A stretch of DNA of 22,614 nt from Candidatus Hydrogenedentota bacterium (GTDB lineage: Bacteria; Hydrogenedentota; Hydrogenedentia; Hydrogenedentales; SLHB01). The translations under genes and the position numbers were made by a program. Under the pieces are notes generated by a model, which was not told the DNA's origin, did not search any database, and was given only the letters and a program-made list of their open reading frames with translations. Of the stretch, positions 1 to 6,994 are shown one piece after another. Numbering within the stretch: position 1 is the stretch's first letter; the number at the start of each line of letters is the position of its first letter. The stretch lies in contig DUZM01000012.1 of assembly GCA_013349485.1 (NCBI GenBank), forward strand, positions 1 to 22,614. Direction: 5' to 3'.

Positions 1-2
1 CG

Positions 3-956
3 TTCATGTGGGTGGCGACGGCCTCCGCAGTCGTCCAGGCAAACGCCATTCCGGTGCTTTGCGAGACCGATGACAGTTTCAGCATGGATCCGGTAGACCT
101 CGAGAGAAAGATCTCGCCCCGAACGAAACTGATTATCCCTGTGCACATGGCCGGGGCGCCGTGCGACATGGGGCGAATCTTGGCAGTCGCCGAAAAACAC
201 GGGATACCGGTTCTGGAAGACTGCGCGCAATGCAACGGCGGCGAGTTTGACGGGAAGAAAGTCGGCACGTTCGGCGCTATCGGCATGTTCAGCTTTCAGA
301 TCAATAAGAACGCCACGGCCGGCGAGGGCGGATTGATGGTCACGGACGACGATGATCTTTGTGTGCGGCTTAATGCGGCGCATGACATCGGGATCCCCTG
401 GCTCGAGAGCGAACCGGACAGCGCGTCGCCCGTGAATCTGTGGGGGCAGGGCCGGCGCATGAGCGAGTTGTGCGGCGCCGTGGCCAACGTACAGCTTGGA
501 AAGCTGCCTGATATCGTGAGCGGCATGCGGGCATCGAAAGAGCGCATCAAAGCGCAACTCGACGGGCTCCCGGGCTTATCGTTCCGCACGCTGAACGACC
601 CGCAAGGCGATACCGGCCCGTTTCTCATCCTGATTCTCGAGGACGAGGCCTGCGCGGTCCGAGCCGTCGGGAATATGAAAGGCCGCGCCTGCGAAGGTGC
701 ATGCCGCGTCTGCGATTATGGCCTGCACATTTACTTCAACATCGCGTCGCTTGTGAATAAGACGCCGCTCTCGCCCGCGGGAAATCCATGGCGACTCAAA
801 GAGAACGCCGATAGCGCCTACGAATACGGCAAGGGCGCTTGTCCAAAGAGCGACGATCTTTTTGGCCGATCGATTATCGTTACAATCCCCTCGAGACTTA
901 CGGAACAGCAGGAGCAAGAATTGATTGACGGGTTGAAAGTGGCGCTGACGGCCTGA
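3..956 (+). CDS. DegT/DnrJ/EryC1/StrS-family PLP aminotransferase, 5' truncated by window edge
   Basis: This is the C-terminal part of a fold-type I, PLP-dependent sugar aminotransferase. Such enzymes transaminate nucleotide-linked keto-sugars in the cytoplasm for surface polysaccharide or natural-product sugars. The reading frame is open to the left edge, and the usual N-terminal segment (PLP phosphate binding, substrate loop) is missing, so the gene begins upstream. Counting from the Met at position 6, EDCAQ (about 71-75) carries the Asp expected to contact the PLP pyridine nitrogen. The segment FSFQINKNATAGEGG (about 95-109) carries the candidate Schiff-base Lys101 followed by the GEGG turn typical of the family. 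The C-terminus GLHIYFNIASLV is not diagnostic of a substrate. It lies 87 bp upstream of an isomerase-like gene on the same strand and may share its transcript. Family assignment is firm; substrate is unknown. Confidence 0.88.
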   Translation, partial: FMWVATASAVVQANAIPVLCETDDSFSMDPVDLERKISPRTKLIIPVHMAGAPCDMGRILAVAEKHGIPVLEDCAQCNGGEFDGKKVGTFGAIGMFSFQINKNATAGEGGLMVTDDDDLCVRLNAAHDIGIPWLESEPDSASPVNLWGQGRRMSELCGAVANVQLGKLPDIVSGMRASKERIKAQLDGLPGLSFRTLNDPQGDTGPFLILILEDEACAVRAVGNMKGRACEGACRVCDYGLHIYFNIASLVNKTPLSPAGNPWRLKENADSAYEYGKGACPKSDDLFGRSIIVTIPSRLTEQQEQELIDGLKVALTA

Positions 957-1020
957 CAAAGGCGGACCAGGAGAATGTCGAAGGAAGGATTGCCCGCGAC
1001 AGGCAATTGAAGGAAGTCCA

Positions 1021-1047
1021 ATGACCAACGGAGCGCGACGGGAATGA
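1021..1047 (+). promoter_or_regulatory. 8-codon upstream mini-ORF coupled to the isomerase gene
   Basis: An ATG at 1021 with a good Shine-Dalgarno AAGGA (1010-1014, 6-nt spacing) opens an 8-codon frame encoding MTNGARRE. Its TGA (1045-1047) overlaps the ATG of the isomerase gene (1044-1046) as ATGA. The isomerase ATG itself has no convincing SD, so the mini-ORF may deliver ribosomes by termination-reinitiation. A small inverted repeat, ATTGCC-N7-GGCAAT (989-1007), ends just before the SD. Whether the peptide has any function is unknown. Confidence 0.4.
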
Positions 1048-2408
1048 TTTCACACACACAGAAGCACTTGACGCCGTGCGTGGGCGTGGGCGCGTTGTCG
1101 AGCCCGCTCGAGGTGGGCGCCGATCGGGCGCCCAAGGCCGCACAAGACTTGGCGGCCCTGTTAAACCAACGCGGCTGCGAAGTGGTCGAACTCGGGGCGA
1201 TGGGCAATCCCGACGAAGCCATCGCCGCCGGCCGGAAAGCCTGCGAGATGCGCGTCCATGCCGTTGCGTTTGCCGCGGCAAGCTGGTTCGAGGACTATCT
1301 TGCCCTGGATCTGCTTGAGGAGTGCAGCGCGCCCGTGCTGCTATGGTCGCTTCCGGGCATGGAAACCGGGGCGCTCTGCGGCGTCCAGCAACTCACGGCT
1401 TACCTCCGCCAACTTGGGGTCGCTTATCACTGTGTCTATGGTCCGCTCGAGAACCAGGCCGCGTCCAAATCAGGCGAGGACACCCCGCCGTTGGCTACCG
1501 CCCTCGCTTTCCTGCGCGCGGCGGCGCTGAAGAAACGGTTGCGGGTCGCGCGGATCGGATTTGGCGGACACCGCGTGGCCGGCATGACCGAGGTCTCGGC
1601 GAACGAGATGGCGCTAAAGAAGGCCATCGGCCCGCGTGTAGTGCCTCTGGATTTGCCACAGTTGCTGGATAGAGCCCAAGCCGTCCCTCGGGAACAGGCC
1701 GCAGGGGTATGGGAGAAACTGAAAACACGGAGCGGCCGCTGTAACGTGTCCGACGACGAAGGACTCGATTCGGCCCAAGTGTTTCTCGCGGTGCGGGAAC
1801 TCGTTGTCGAACACGGTCTCGACGCCTTGACCATCGGCTGCTATCCGCACTTGATGGGACGTGTTTGTCTTGCGGCCTCGCTGCTGGCCGACGAAGGCAT
1901 GCCGCTCGGCTGCGAAGGCGACGTGAACGGCGCCGTCGGCCAGCTTATCCTGGCGTGCCTGACAGGCCAACCCACGCACAACACCGATTGGCTCGAGCCC
2001 CTCGAGGACGGGAGCGTCGTGTTCGCGCACTGCGGATCCGGCTCGTTCAGTCTGGCCGAGAATTCGGCCGACATTACATTGGCGCCCGTTCGCCTGATGA
2101 CGCAGGGCGTCTGCGCCCTCTTCCCCGCCAAACCGGGCCCGGTCACGCTGGTCAATCTCATACCGCGCGGCGACGGATACCAATGCGCCGTACTCGAAGG
2201 CGAGGCCCTTTCGACGGACATGGTGTTTCCCGGCAACCCATTGCGCGTCCGCTTCCCACAACCGACGCCAAAACTTATCGACTGGATTCACGATCAAGGC
2301 ATCGGCCACCACTGGATGGCCGGCTACGGCCATGTCGCACGAGAAATCCGCCACTGGGCCGCCATCGCCGGCCCACCCCTGCGCCTGCTGGAACCGCCCG
2401 AAAGGTGA
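1044..2408 (+). CDS. L-fucose/L-arabinose isomerase-like protein
   Basis: A 454-residue protein with the layout of the FucI/AraA superfamily, whose members interconvert aldoses and ketoses using a divalent metal in the cytoplasm. An N-terminal Rossmann-like part (about 10-160) runs from VGVGALSSPLEVGADRAP through the strands VVELG and AVAFAAASWFEDYLAL. The central and C-terminal part contains SDDEGLDSAQVFLAVRELV, IGCYPHLMGRVCLAASLLAD and LGCEGDVNGAVGQLIL. Glu291 and Asp293 in CEGD, and His329 in FAHCG, are plausible metal or catalytic ligands by analogy. It is shorter than classical FucI (about 590) and AraA (about 500), as is common for 'fucose isomerase-like' proteins of uncertain substrate. 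Upstream is an aminotransferase, compatible with sugar metabolism. Upstream in-frame starts are not available; the ATG at 1044 is coupled to a mini-ORF. Confidence 0.75.
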   Translation: MISHTQKHLTPCVGVGALSSPLEVGADRAPKAAQDLAALLNQRGCEVVELGAMGNPDEAIAAGRKACEMRVHAVAFAAASWFEDYLALDLLEECSAPVLLWSLPGMETGALCGVQQLTAYLRQLGVAYHCVYGPLENQAASKSGEDTPPLATALAFLRAAALKKRLRVARIGFGGHRVAGMTEVSANEMALKKAIGPRVVPLDLPQLLDRAQAVPREQAAGVWEKLKTRSGRCNVSDDEGLDSAQVFLAVRELVVEHGLDALTIGCYPHLMGRVCLAASLLADEGMPLGCEGDVNGAVGQLILACLTGQPTHNTDWLEPLEDGSVVFAHCGSGSFSLAENSADITLAPVRLMTQGVCALFPAKPGPVTLVNLIPRGDGYQCAVLEGEALSTDMVFPGNPLRVRFPQPTPKLIDWIHDQGIGHHWMAGYGHVAREIRHWAAIAGPPLRLLEPPER

Positions 2409-2539
2409 GCAGACAGACGCCGTAAGGCGACGCCGCAAGTGCGGCAGCGGGTGCGCGAACTGCCCTTGACCGTTACTCCTCGCCTCGTTATCACCAACTG
2501 GCCATTCCTGAAAGAACGCCTCAAACAACGCCACTTTTT

Positions 2540-2779
2540 CTACAGCTCGAGAAACTCGACGCCGAAACCCAGATAATCCATCCCGAAATCGCCCAGATCT
2601 TCCCCCGCGCCACCAAAGCCGAAGAAGACCGTTTCCAGAACTTCGACTATGCCTACATAGGCGCCCGCTACGACCCGGCCTACACGATTACGCGCGACGA
2701 ACTGGCATACCTATCCAGCCGTGTCAAGGCCCTGCTCGAACTCGTCAAGACAGAGTCCGAGCGCATCATACACCCGTGA
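2540..2779 (+). pseudogene. HEPN-domain protein C-terminal remnant, copy 1
   Basis: The frame ending at TGA 2777-2779 reads LEKLDAETQIIHPEIAQIF, then PRATKAEEDRF, YAYIGARYDPAYTI and TRDELAYLSSRVKALLELV. This matches in pattern the C-terminal half of HEPN-domain proteins (PF05168), in which an aromatic-rich 'AYI.ARY...Y.IT.EE' segment precedes a final helix. HEPN proteins are small helical RNases or the partners of MNT nucleotidyltransferases in toxin-antitoxin systems. No ATG occurs in this frame upstream, the N-terminal half is not recognisable and no antitoxin gene is present, so it is called a remnant. Family identification is by eye and moderately sure. Confidence 0.5.
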
Positions 2780-2784
2780 CCAGC

Positions 2785-2938
2785 CGCCCCTGCACGGGGG
2801 CGCCCGACGTACCCCTGGCGTCCGCCCACAAACCGCCGGAGGTTCCGACCGCGTACCCGTATCGCGGTCGGGGTGCGACCATGTGCCGTACTACGCCGGG
2901 GCTCGCAACGGTGAGCCCCTATTGCGCCGGGGCTCCCG
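2785..2938. repeat. Cluster of GC-rich hairpins after HEPN copy 1
   Basis: Three inverted repeats lie within about 150 bp. CGCCCC-N6-GGGGCG spans 2785-2802, six bases after the HEPN stop codon. A perfect 9-bp stem CCGACCGCG-N9-CGCGGTCGG spans 2845-2871. GGGGCTC-N8-GAGCCCC spans 2898-2919. A further GGGGCTCCCG follows at 2929-2938. None has a T-tract, so they look like REP-type structures rather than terminators. GAGCCCCT and GGGGCTCCCG recur together near 6607-6639. Confidence 0.6.
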
Positions 2939-3277
2939 ACCATGTGCCCCTACTTATATTGGCACTTTGTTGCACTCTGGGCGGCGGGCGCGGGCGGGGT
3001 CGGGAACGTCTCGCAGAACCCATGTTTGGGCTCAAAATGGATGCTAATTAGGGAGACAAGGGGGATTTGGCTGACAACGGCGATGGAATTTCATGGTTCT
3101 CATATATTGAGGCGTGTCGTTGAACCGCCAAGGACGCCAGGAGCGCCAAGAGCGAGACCCGGAATTCAGAAACCACAGAGCACGCGAAGGACACGAAGAG
3201 GAAGCGGCCGAGCGCGGCAGGGCCGCAAATCTAAAACCCAAAACGGACAATTGAAAACTGACAGGCAAAAAGAGCGG

Positions 3278-3446
3278 GCCACGAAGGCCGAGGAAGACCG
3301 TTTCCACAACTTCGACCACATATGCGCCCGCTACGACCCGGAATACGCGGTAACCCGCGATGAACTGGAGTCCCTATCCCGCCTGCCGCGGGGAGGTCCT
3401 GGTGGAAGTGGTCAAGACAGAGTCCGAAAGCATGATGAACCGGTGA
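3278..3446 (+). pseudogene. HEPN-domain protein C-terminal remnant, copy 2, frameshifted
   Basis: A second, more decayed copy of the sequence at 2609-2779. It reads ATKAEEDRFHNF and then CARYDPEYAVTRDELESL, after which a frameshift moves the matching tail EVLVEVVKTESESMMNR into another frame, ending at TGA 3444-3446. At DNA level it shares 17-nt identical blocks with copy 1, for example 2662-2678 against 3325-3341, and GTCAAGACAGAGTCCGA near both stops. Homology with copy 1 stops abruptly at about 3278, upstream of which the two flanks are unrelated. The copy is 169 bp against 171 bp in copy 1. Confidence 0.55.
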
Positions 3447-3618
3447 GCGCGCCCTCGCCAGGGGCTCCTTCTCTGCGTGTAAATCTCCCGTCTCAGTGTG
3501 AAGGGGCTAGGGTTTCTTGGTGCAAAGGTTGCCGCGTCGGCGGAAGAACGTGGCGCCATGTAAGCGCGTCCGCAATGAGCGGCAAGAGTACCCGGCCAAC
3601 TGAGACATGCCTGGCGCT

Positions 3619-4770
3619 CTAGGCAATGGCTCTAGGCAGGAAGAGTTCGGAAATACAACGGATTAGGTAGTTGTCGGTCATCCCCGCGATGAAGTCCAAT
3701 ACGATCTGTTCATTGGATTCTTCATCGCTGTACTCCGAGGCCGCTATGAATTCCCTGAAGACTTCGTACACGGCAGCCTTCGGGAGTTTGTCGGTGTTCG
3801 TGAAGCGCTCAGAATCCTCTATGTCCACAAGTAGGCGCTCAAAGAGATCCTTGATTCCCTTTTCCACGTGAGGCTTGTATTTGCCAACTTGTGGGTGGGC
3901 GTAAATCTTGTGATTGTTCCACTCAATCATCTCCTTCAAAGCGTCGCTGATATTCGCCGAAAGAGCAACTTGGCCTTTCTTGCCGTTGCCGATCAAGTCG
4001 GAGACCAGAGTACCCACCATTTCGCCATTATTATTCCCGAGAACATCAGTAACGGGCCGTAACTCGTCCTCCAACTGGGTACTAGAGATAAGCCCAGCTT
4101 TGAGAGCGTCTTCTAGGTCCCGCCCCGCGTATACAATCTTGTCTACTATGCGCACAATACAACCTTCGTACGTGGTTGGTGGCGCTGCGTCATTCTTGTC
4201 TTTAATCGATTCGAGTTCTTTCTCCTCCGGGCTAGTCGGGTGAATGGTAGTGGCCGAATCCTCGCCACAATGGGATATGATGCCATCCCTGACGGCGTAG
4301 GTCAGGTTCAGGCCTGGCCCATCCTCACGGTCCAATTGGGCTAACCGGTCAACTACCCGAAGGCCATGTATTTCGTGCTGGAATCCGCCCCGGGTGAGCT
4401 TTCCTTGCGCAGCAAGCTCGTCAGCTTTGTCGGCAAGGACTTTTTCGCCGTGGTGTCCGAAGGGCGCGTGACCAAGGTCATGCCCAAGTGCAATGGCCTG
4501 GGTCAGATGCTCGTCTAGCCCTAGGCCCCTCGCGACCGTACACGCAGCTGCGGCCACATGCAACACATGCTCCATCCGGGTACAGATGTGATCGTTGTTC
4601 GGCATGAAAAAGACCTGCGCCTTGTGGCGAAGGCGCCGAAATGCGTCGCAGTACAGGATGCGATGGGCGTCTCTTTCGTACTCGGTTCTGTTCTTGTCCG
4701 GCGGCAGGGGGCTGCGGCGGCCTTGCAGGGTGGTCTTAAACCGCGTGGCGTGTTCGAGAAGACTGCTCAT
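3619..4770 (-). CDS. dgt: dGTPase-like HD-domain dNTP triphosphohydrolase
   Basis: Predicted to hydrolyse dGTP (or other dNTPs) to nucleoside plus triphosphate in the cytoplasm. Counting from the chosen ATG (383 aa), the family N-terminal signature NRTEYERDAHRI leads into FRRLRHKAQVF. The HD-superfamily metal ligands follow: His68 in TRMEHVLHV, His97-Asp98 in LGHDLGH, and Asp210 in VRIVDKIVYAG. GGFQHEIHGLRVV is the usual following segment. Length fits the family. The ATG at 4770 is preferred because it has AAGG 4-6 nt upstream; a longer start at 4836 lacks an SD and would overlap the upstream gene by 101 bp. With the chosen start it overlaps the deoxyribosyltransferase gene by 35 bp, implying coupled translation. 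Local GC is about 50% against 60-68% around it, suggesting acquisition. Family is clear; cellular role (housekeeping or defence) is open. Confidence 0.92.
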   Translation of the reverse strand: MSSLLEHATRFKTTLQGRRSPLPPDKNRTEYERDAHRILYCDAFRRLRHKAQVFFMPNNDHICTRMEHVLHVAAAACTVARGLGLDEHLTQAIALGHDLGHAPFGHHGEKVLADKADELAAQGKLTRGGFQHEIHGLRVVDRLAQLDREDGPGLNLTYAVRDGIISHCGEDSATTIHPTSPEEKELESIKDKNDAAPPTTYEGCIVRIVDKIVYAGRDLEDALKAGLISSTQLEDELRPVTDVLGNNNGEMVGTLVSDLIGNGKKGQVALSANISDALKEMIEWNNHKIYAHPQVGKYKPHVEKGIKDLFERLLVDIEDSERFTNTDKLPKAAVYEVFREFIAASEYSDEESNEQIVLDFIAGMTDNYLIRCISELFLPRAIA

Positions 4771-5410
4771 TTGCCTTAGGATTCCCTGCAAAAAGCGAGA
4801 TGAGAAGGTCGCAAAGGACTTCCGGTTCAGCGCCATTCTGAAGATGCGCCCAGATCTTCTTTCCCTTGTCCTTCATCACTTGGAAAGCCGGTATTCGAAG
4901 TTCCGGGGTCTCAGAATGCTCCAGCTCTTCACCGAAAAGCCGGTCGAACTGAGCTACGATATCATCTTGCGATTGCGCAGTAACGAAGTTGCTCAGGCCA
5001 AGGACTAGAGGGTTGTCTGTTCCGTTCATCAGCGTTCGGGCATCATTCTTAAAGATCACTATCTTCTTGTTATGAGCCCAGGCGATACCCGCCTCGACCA
5101 TCGCACCTTCATCAGGCACACGTCCATTCATATTCAGGACGAGCCCTTCGCAGTCAGCTACTTGATAGACATCGAGCGAGAAGATCGCTCGAGACAGAAT
5201 GCTCGTCACGCTGTTGCGATCCAGGCCGCTGCGTTTCATTATTGTTTCCGCCACGGTCGCTAGCTCAAGGCCATCGCGCTGCGGCAGAAAGGTTCGGTAC
5301 GACGCCGCTTCAAGCCCATTCGCGATTGCCTCCATCTCCACCTTCTCTGCTTCGTTAAACAAGGGACCAGCGCAATATACCTTTTTCCCCCTTCTGCGTT
5401 GTGGTCTCAT
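4736..5410 (-). CDS. Nucleoside 2-deoxyribosyltransferase family protein
   Basis: A 224-residue protein of the nucleoside 2-deoxyribosyltransferase family (PF05014). Members use a catalytic Glu to cleave or exchange the N-glycosidic bond of deoxynucleosides. The N-terminal strand KKVYCAGPLFNEAE (9-22) carries the typical AGPLF nucleoside-binding loop. DCEGLVLNMNGRVPDEGAMVEAG (86-108) has the expected Asp-Glu-Gly turn and the likely nucleophile Glu106, followed by the strand KKIVIFKND. The domain covers roughly 9-150; the C-terminal 75 residues are unassigned. The ATG at 5410 is needed to keep the first beta strand; a GGGAG lies about 11 nt upstream. The gene overlaps the dGTPase gene downstream and shares its low GC, so both were probably acquired together. 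Related folds include SLOG and TIR domains, but the motifs favour NDT. Confidence 0.85.
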   Translation of the reverse strand: MRPQRRRGKKVYCAGPLFNEAEKVEMEAIANGLEAASYRTFLPQRDGLELATVAETIMKRSGLDRNSVTSILSRAIFSLDVYQVADCEGLVLNMNGRVPDEGAMVEAGIAWAHNKKIVIFKNDARTLMNGTDNPLVLGLSNFVTAQSQDDIVAQFDRLFGEELEHSETPELRIPAFQVMKDKGKKIWAHLQNGAEPEVLCDLLISLFAGNPKANEQSSRTRHAV

Positions 5411-5525
5411 GTAGCCGGCGTCTCCCGATTCAGATGCGATTACGAACGGATTGCTTCTACCGTCACGGTCGAATAAGCTTGGTCCAACTTGGCAGGATCA
5501 GCGGATTCACATCTCCCGCTCACGC

Positions 5526-5554
5526 AGTATGCCCGACTTCAAGATGCATGTCAA
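5526..5554 (-). promoter_or_regulatory. Candidate sigma-70 promoter for the NDT/dGTPase pair
   Basis: On the minus strand a perfect TTGACA (5549-5554) is followed after 17 nt by CATACT (5526-5531, 4 of 6 matches to TATAAT). Transcription would start near 5519 and leave a leader of about 109 nt before the ATG at 5410. The spacing and perfect -35 are good; the -10 is mediocre. Confidence 0.4.
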
Positions 5555-5640
5555 CGGTCGTCCGCAAGAATCCTGTCTTCGTGCTATACTCGCGTTCGCG
5601 TATGTGGGGGCGAGGGTTTGTTGCTGGGGCAAGAAACGAG

Positions 5641-5674
5641 GGAGAAATCAGGGGAGAAATCAGAGAAATCAGGG
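5641..5674. repeat. Three short tandem units of GGAGAAATCAG type
   Basis: Units GGAGAAATCAGG (5641-5652), GGAGAAATCAG (5653-5663) and AGAAATCAGGG (5664-5674) are nearly identical. It is a purine-rich minisatellite with no obvious function. Confidence 0.6.
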
Positions 5675-5789
5675 ACGGACGACCAGATAGCTGGTTATCC
5701 ACCTTCTCCGCCAAGTGCGGGGAGTCGGTGCCGTCCCGACAACGGGCCCGTTAACTTGCACCACGCGCCGGAGTGGCCGATAAGTCCTG

Positions 5790-6437
5790 TTACGGGGCAG
5801 TTCCGGAGTTGCGGGCAATGTGTTCCAGGACGATTGTCGCGGACGCCTCAACGGGGGGTTCGCCGGAGACTGTGATGTCGGCGAATTGACGTGTTGGGAG
5901 GACGTATTGGTCGGCCATCGGGCGGACGGTTTCCTCGTATTGTGCCAGGACGGATTGGCGGGTGCGACCGCGGGTGCGCGTGTCGCGCTCGATACGTCTG
6001 GCGAGGCATACGGGGTGACTGCAATCCACGAAGACGCTTGTTTTATAGAACCGTCTGATTGCGGGGTCATGCAAGGCGAGCAGTCCCTCGACGATGAGGA
6101 ATGTGCCCGGCACAATGCGTTGCGTTTGCGACGCGCGGGTATGAGCTGCAAAGTCGTATACCGGCGTGGCGACTCTTTGGCCCCGGGCGAGCGCCGCGAG
6201 GTCGCGCTCGAGCAACGGCCAGTCCAGGGCTTCGGGCGCATCGAAGTTCTGGCGTGTCCGCTCAGCGATCTCGAGGTGCGACAGGTCGCGGTAATACGAA
6301 TCGAGCGACACAATGGGCGTACGCGTGCCGGGGGCACGGCCGCCCGGCAGTCGCGCGGCCAGATGCTCGGCAAGCAGCGTCTTCCCCGAACATGACGGGC
6401 CGGCTATCCCGATTATGTAAGGCTCTTGTGACGCCAT
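5790..6437 (-). CDS. udk: Uridine kinase
   Basis: Phosphorylates uridine (and usually cytidine) to the monophosphate for pyrimidine salvage in the cytoplasm. From the ATG at 6437 the P-loop GPSCSGKT spans residues 13-20 in the context IIGIAGPSCSGKT. SLDSYYRDL and NFDAPEALDWPLL follow, then PVYDFAAHTR (uridine-binding strand and loop), IVEGLLALHD, and a LID-type segment RRIERDTRTRGR. About 215 residues is the normal length. An in-frame GTG at 6449 would add four residues; neither start has a clear SD, and the ATG was chosen because the family P-loop usually begins about ten residues in. It is GC-rich, unlike the neighbouring nucleotide-enzyme pair, so it is probably resident rather than co-acquired. 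Confidence 0.93.
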   Translation of the reverse strand: MASQEPYIIGIAGPSCSGKTLLAEHLAARLPGGRAPGTRTPIVSLDSYYRDLSHLEIAERTRQNFDAPEALDWPLLERDLAALARGQRVATPVYDFAAHTRASQTQRIVPGTFLIVEGLLALHDPAIRRFYKTSVFVDCSHPVCLARRIERDTRTRGRTRQSVLAQYEETVRPMADQYVLPTRQFADITVSGEPPVEASATIVLEHIARNSGTAP

Positions 6438-6469
6438 CAATTCAGGCACTCGAATCGTTTTCGCAAGAA

Positions 6470-6520
6470 GGGGGCAGACACGTCTCGCTCCTTACCAGTC
6501 GCTCGCTTGCGTCAGTCCCC
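6470..6520. repeat. REP-like imperfect inverted repeat upstream of uridine kinase
   Basis: The left arm GGGGGCAGAC (6470-6479) pairs imperfectly with the right arm GTCAGTCCCC (6511-6520); the reverse complement of the latter is GGGGACTGAC. The core contains TCGCTC and GTCGCTCGCTTGCG. The right arm is followed by a T5 run. This resembles the dispersed 'GTGTCTG..CCCC' palindromes known from planctomycete-type genomes (recollection, not checked). It lies 33 bp from the uridine kinase start, within its likely promoter region. Confidence 0.55.
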
Positions 6521-6912
6521 TTTTTGCGCTAGTCCCTTTATCGTATTTGAATTCTTGGACACCTCTCAAGGCGGCCAAGGCGCCACCCTTGTATGGGCTT
6601 CATTACGAGCCCCTGACCCCGGCCGCGGCGGGGCTCCCGCTAAAAGAGGCAGTCCGTCGGGTGCTTCCGGCGGGCTCTGGGGCGGGGGACCGCCGTACCC
6701 ACCTCGGGGCTTTGCTTTGGGTGGTTCGGCGTTGCTGGGAGCTTTCATGGCTGTACAGGCTCGGAGCTTTTCTGTGCGAATCGTCCCGCCGGCGGAGGGG
6801 TCTGAGGCCCGCAATGCCGGGTGGCGCGTGGTCTTGCCGGCGAAAGGCTTGCGAATGCAACACGTTCATCTAGCAAGAGCGGCGTCCGATAGGTCGCCGT
6901 GGGACACCGGGC
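6521..6912. other. Non-coding GC-rich spacer
   Basis: No gene is convincing. At 6557-6590 the text CAAGGCGGCCAAGGCGCC resembles the spacer motif at 3119-3150. GAGCCCCT (6607-6614) and GGGGCTCCCG (6630-6639) recur from the hairpin block at 2913-2938. The remainder shows no structure that I can name. Confidence 0.55.
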
Positions 6913-6961
6913 CAAACGCGTCCTAATCGCGTTTGCATCTTGGTGCGCTCGCGCGCATAAT
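6913..6961 (+). promoter_or_regulatory. Candidate promoter with overlapping operator-like palindrome
   Basis: A perfect 8-bp inverted repeat CAAACGCG-N7-CGCGTTTG (6913-6935) overlaps a possible -35 TTGCAT (6933-6938). After 17 nt comes CATAAT (6956-6961, 5 of 6 to TATAAT). Transcription would start near 6968-6970, giving a leader of about 25 nt to the URO-D-like ATG at 6995. A symmetric CG-centred site across the -35 fits a repressor operator for the downstream carbohydrate genes. Confidence 0.4.
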
Positions 6962-6994
6962 CCCCGCCCGGTTTGCGAAACGAAGGACTCCGCC

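Larger units (their letters stand above)
2409..3618. other. 1.2-kb gene-poor region with decayed coding remnants and hairpins
   Basis: No intact gene is convincing here. It holds two related HEPN-like remnants (separate entries), a block of GC-rich hairpins (2785-2938), and spacer text at 3119-3200 rich in GCCAAGGACGCC and CACGCGAAGGACACG type motifs. That text resembles low-complexity spacer sequence seen dispersed in PVC-type genomes (established impression, not checked). A weak hairpin GCCGC-aagt-GCGGC (2432-2445) follows the isomerase stop without a T-tract. Nothing recognisable is seen in 3447-3618. The region looks like a decayed or recombined junction beside the low-GC genes at 3619-5410. 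Confidence 0.6.
5411..5789. other. Spacer between deoxyribosyltransferase and uridine kinase genes
   Basis: No coding sequence is convincing. It contains the candidate promoter for the leftward NDT/dGTPase pair (5526-5554), a short tandem repeat (5641-5674), and a perfect 12-bp palindrome AACGGGCCCGTT (5741-5752) downstream of the uridine kinase stop. Confidence 0.6.

Noticed and set aside
1614..2534. Long open frame (306 codons) on the minus strand under the isomerase gene
   Set aside because: It is antisense to a gene with clear FucI/AraA motifs, has no recognisable motif itself, and arises from high-GC codon bias.
2942..3622. 226-codon plus-strand open frame across the spacer
   Set aside because: It strings together spacer text, HEPN copy 2 and unrelated sequence; only the short HEPN-like part has protein-like character and that is frameshifted.
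4771..4836. Longer N-terminus for the dGTPase (ATG at 4836)
   Set aside because: No SD, 101-bp overlap with the upstream gene, and the added residues do not resemble the family.
5741..5752. Perfect palindrome AACGGGCCCGTT downstream of udk
   Set aside because: No loop for a hairpin and no partner site or promoter nearby; in GC-rich DNA a 12-bp palindrome is weak evidence for a binding site.
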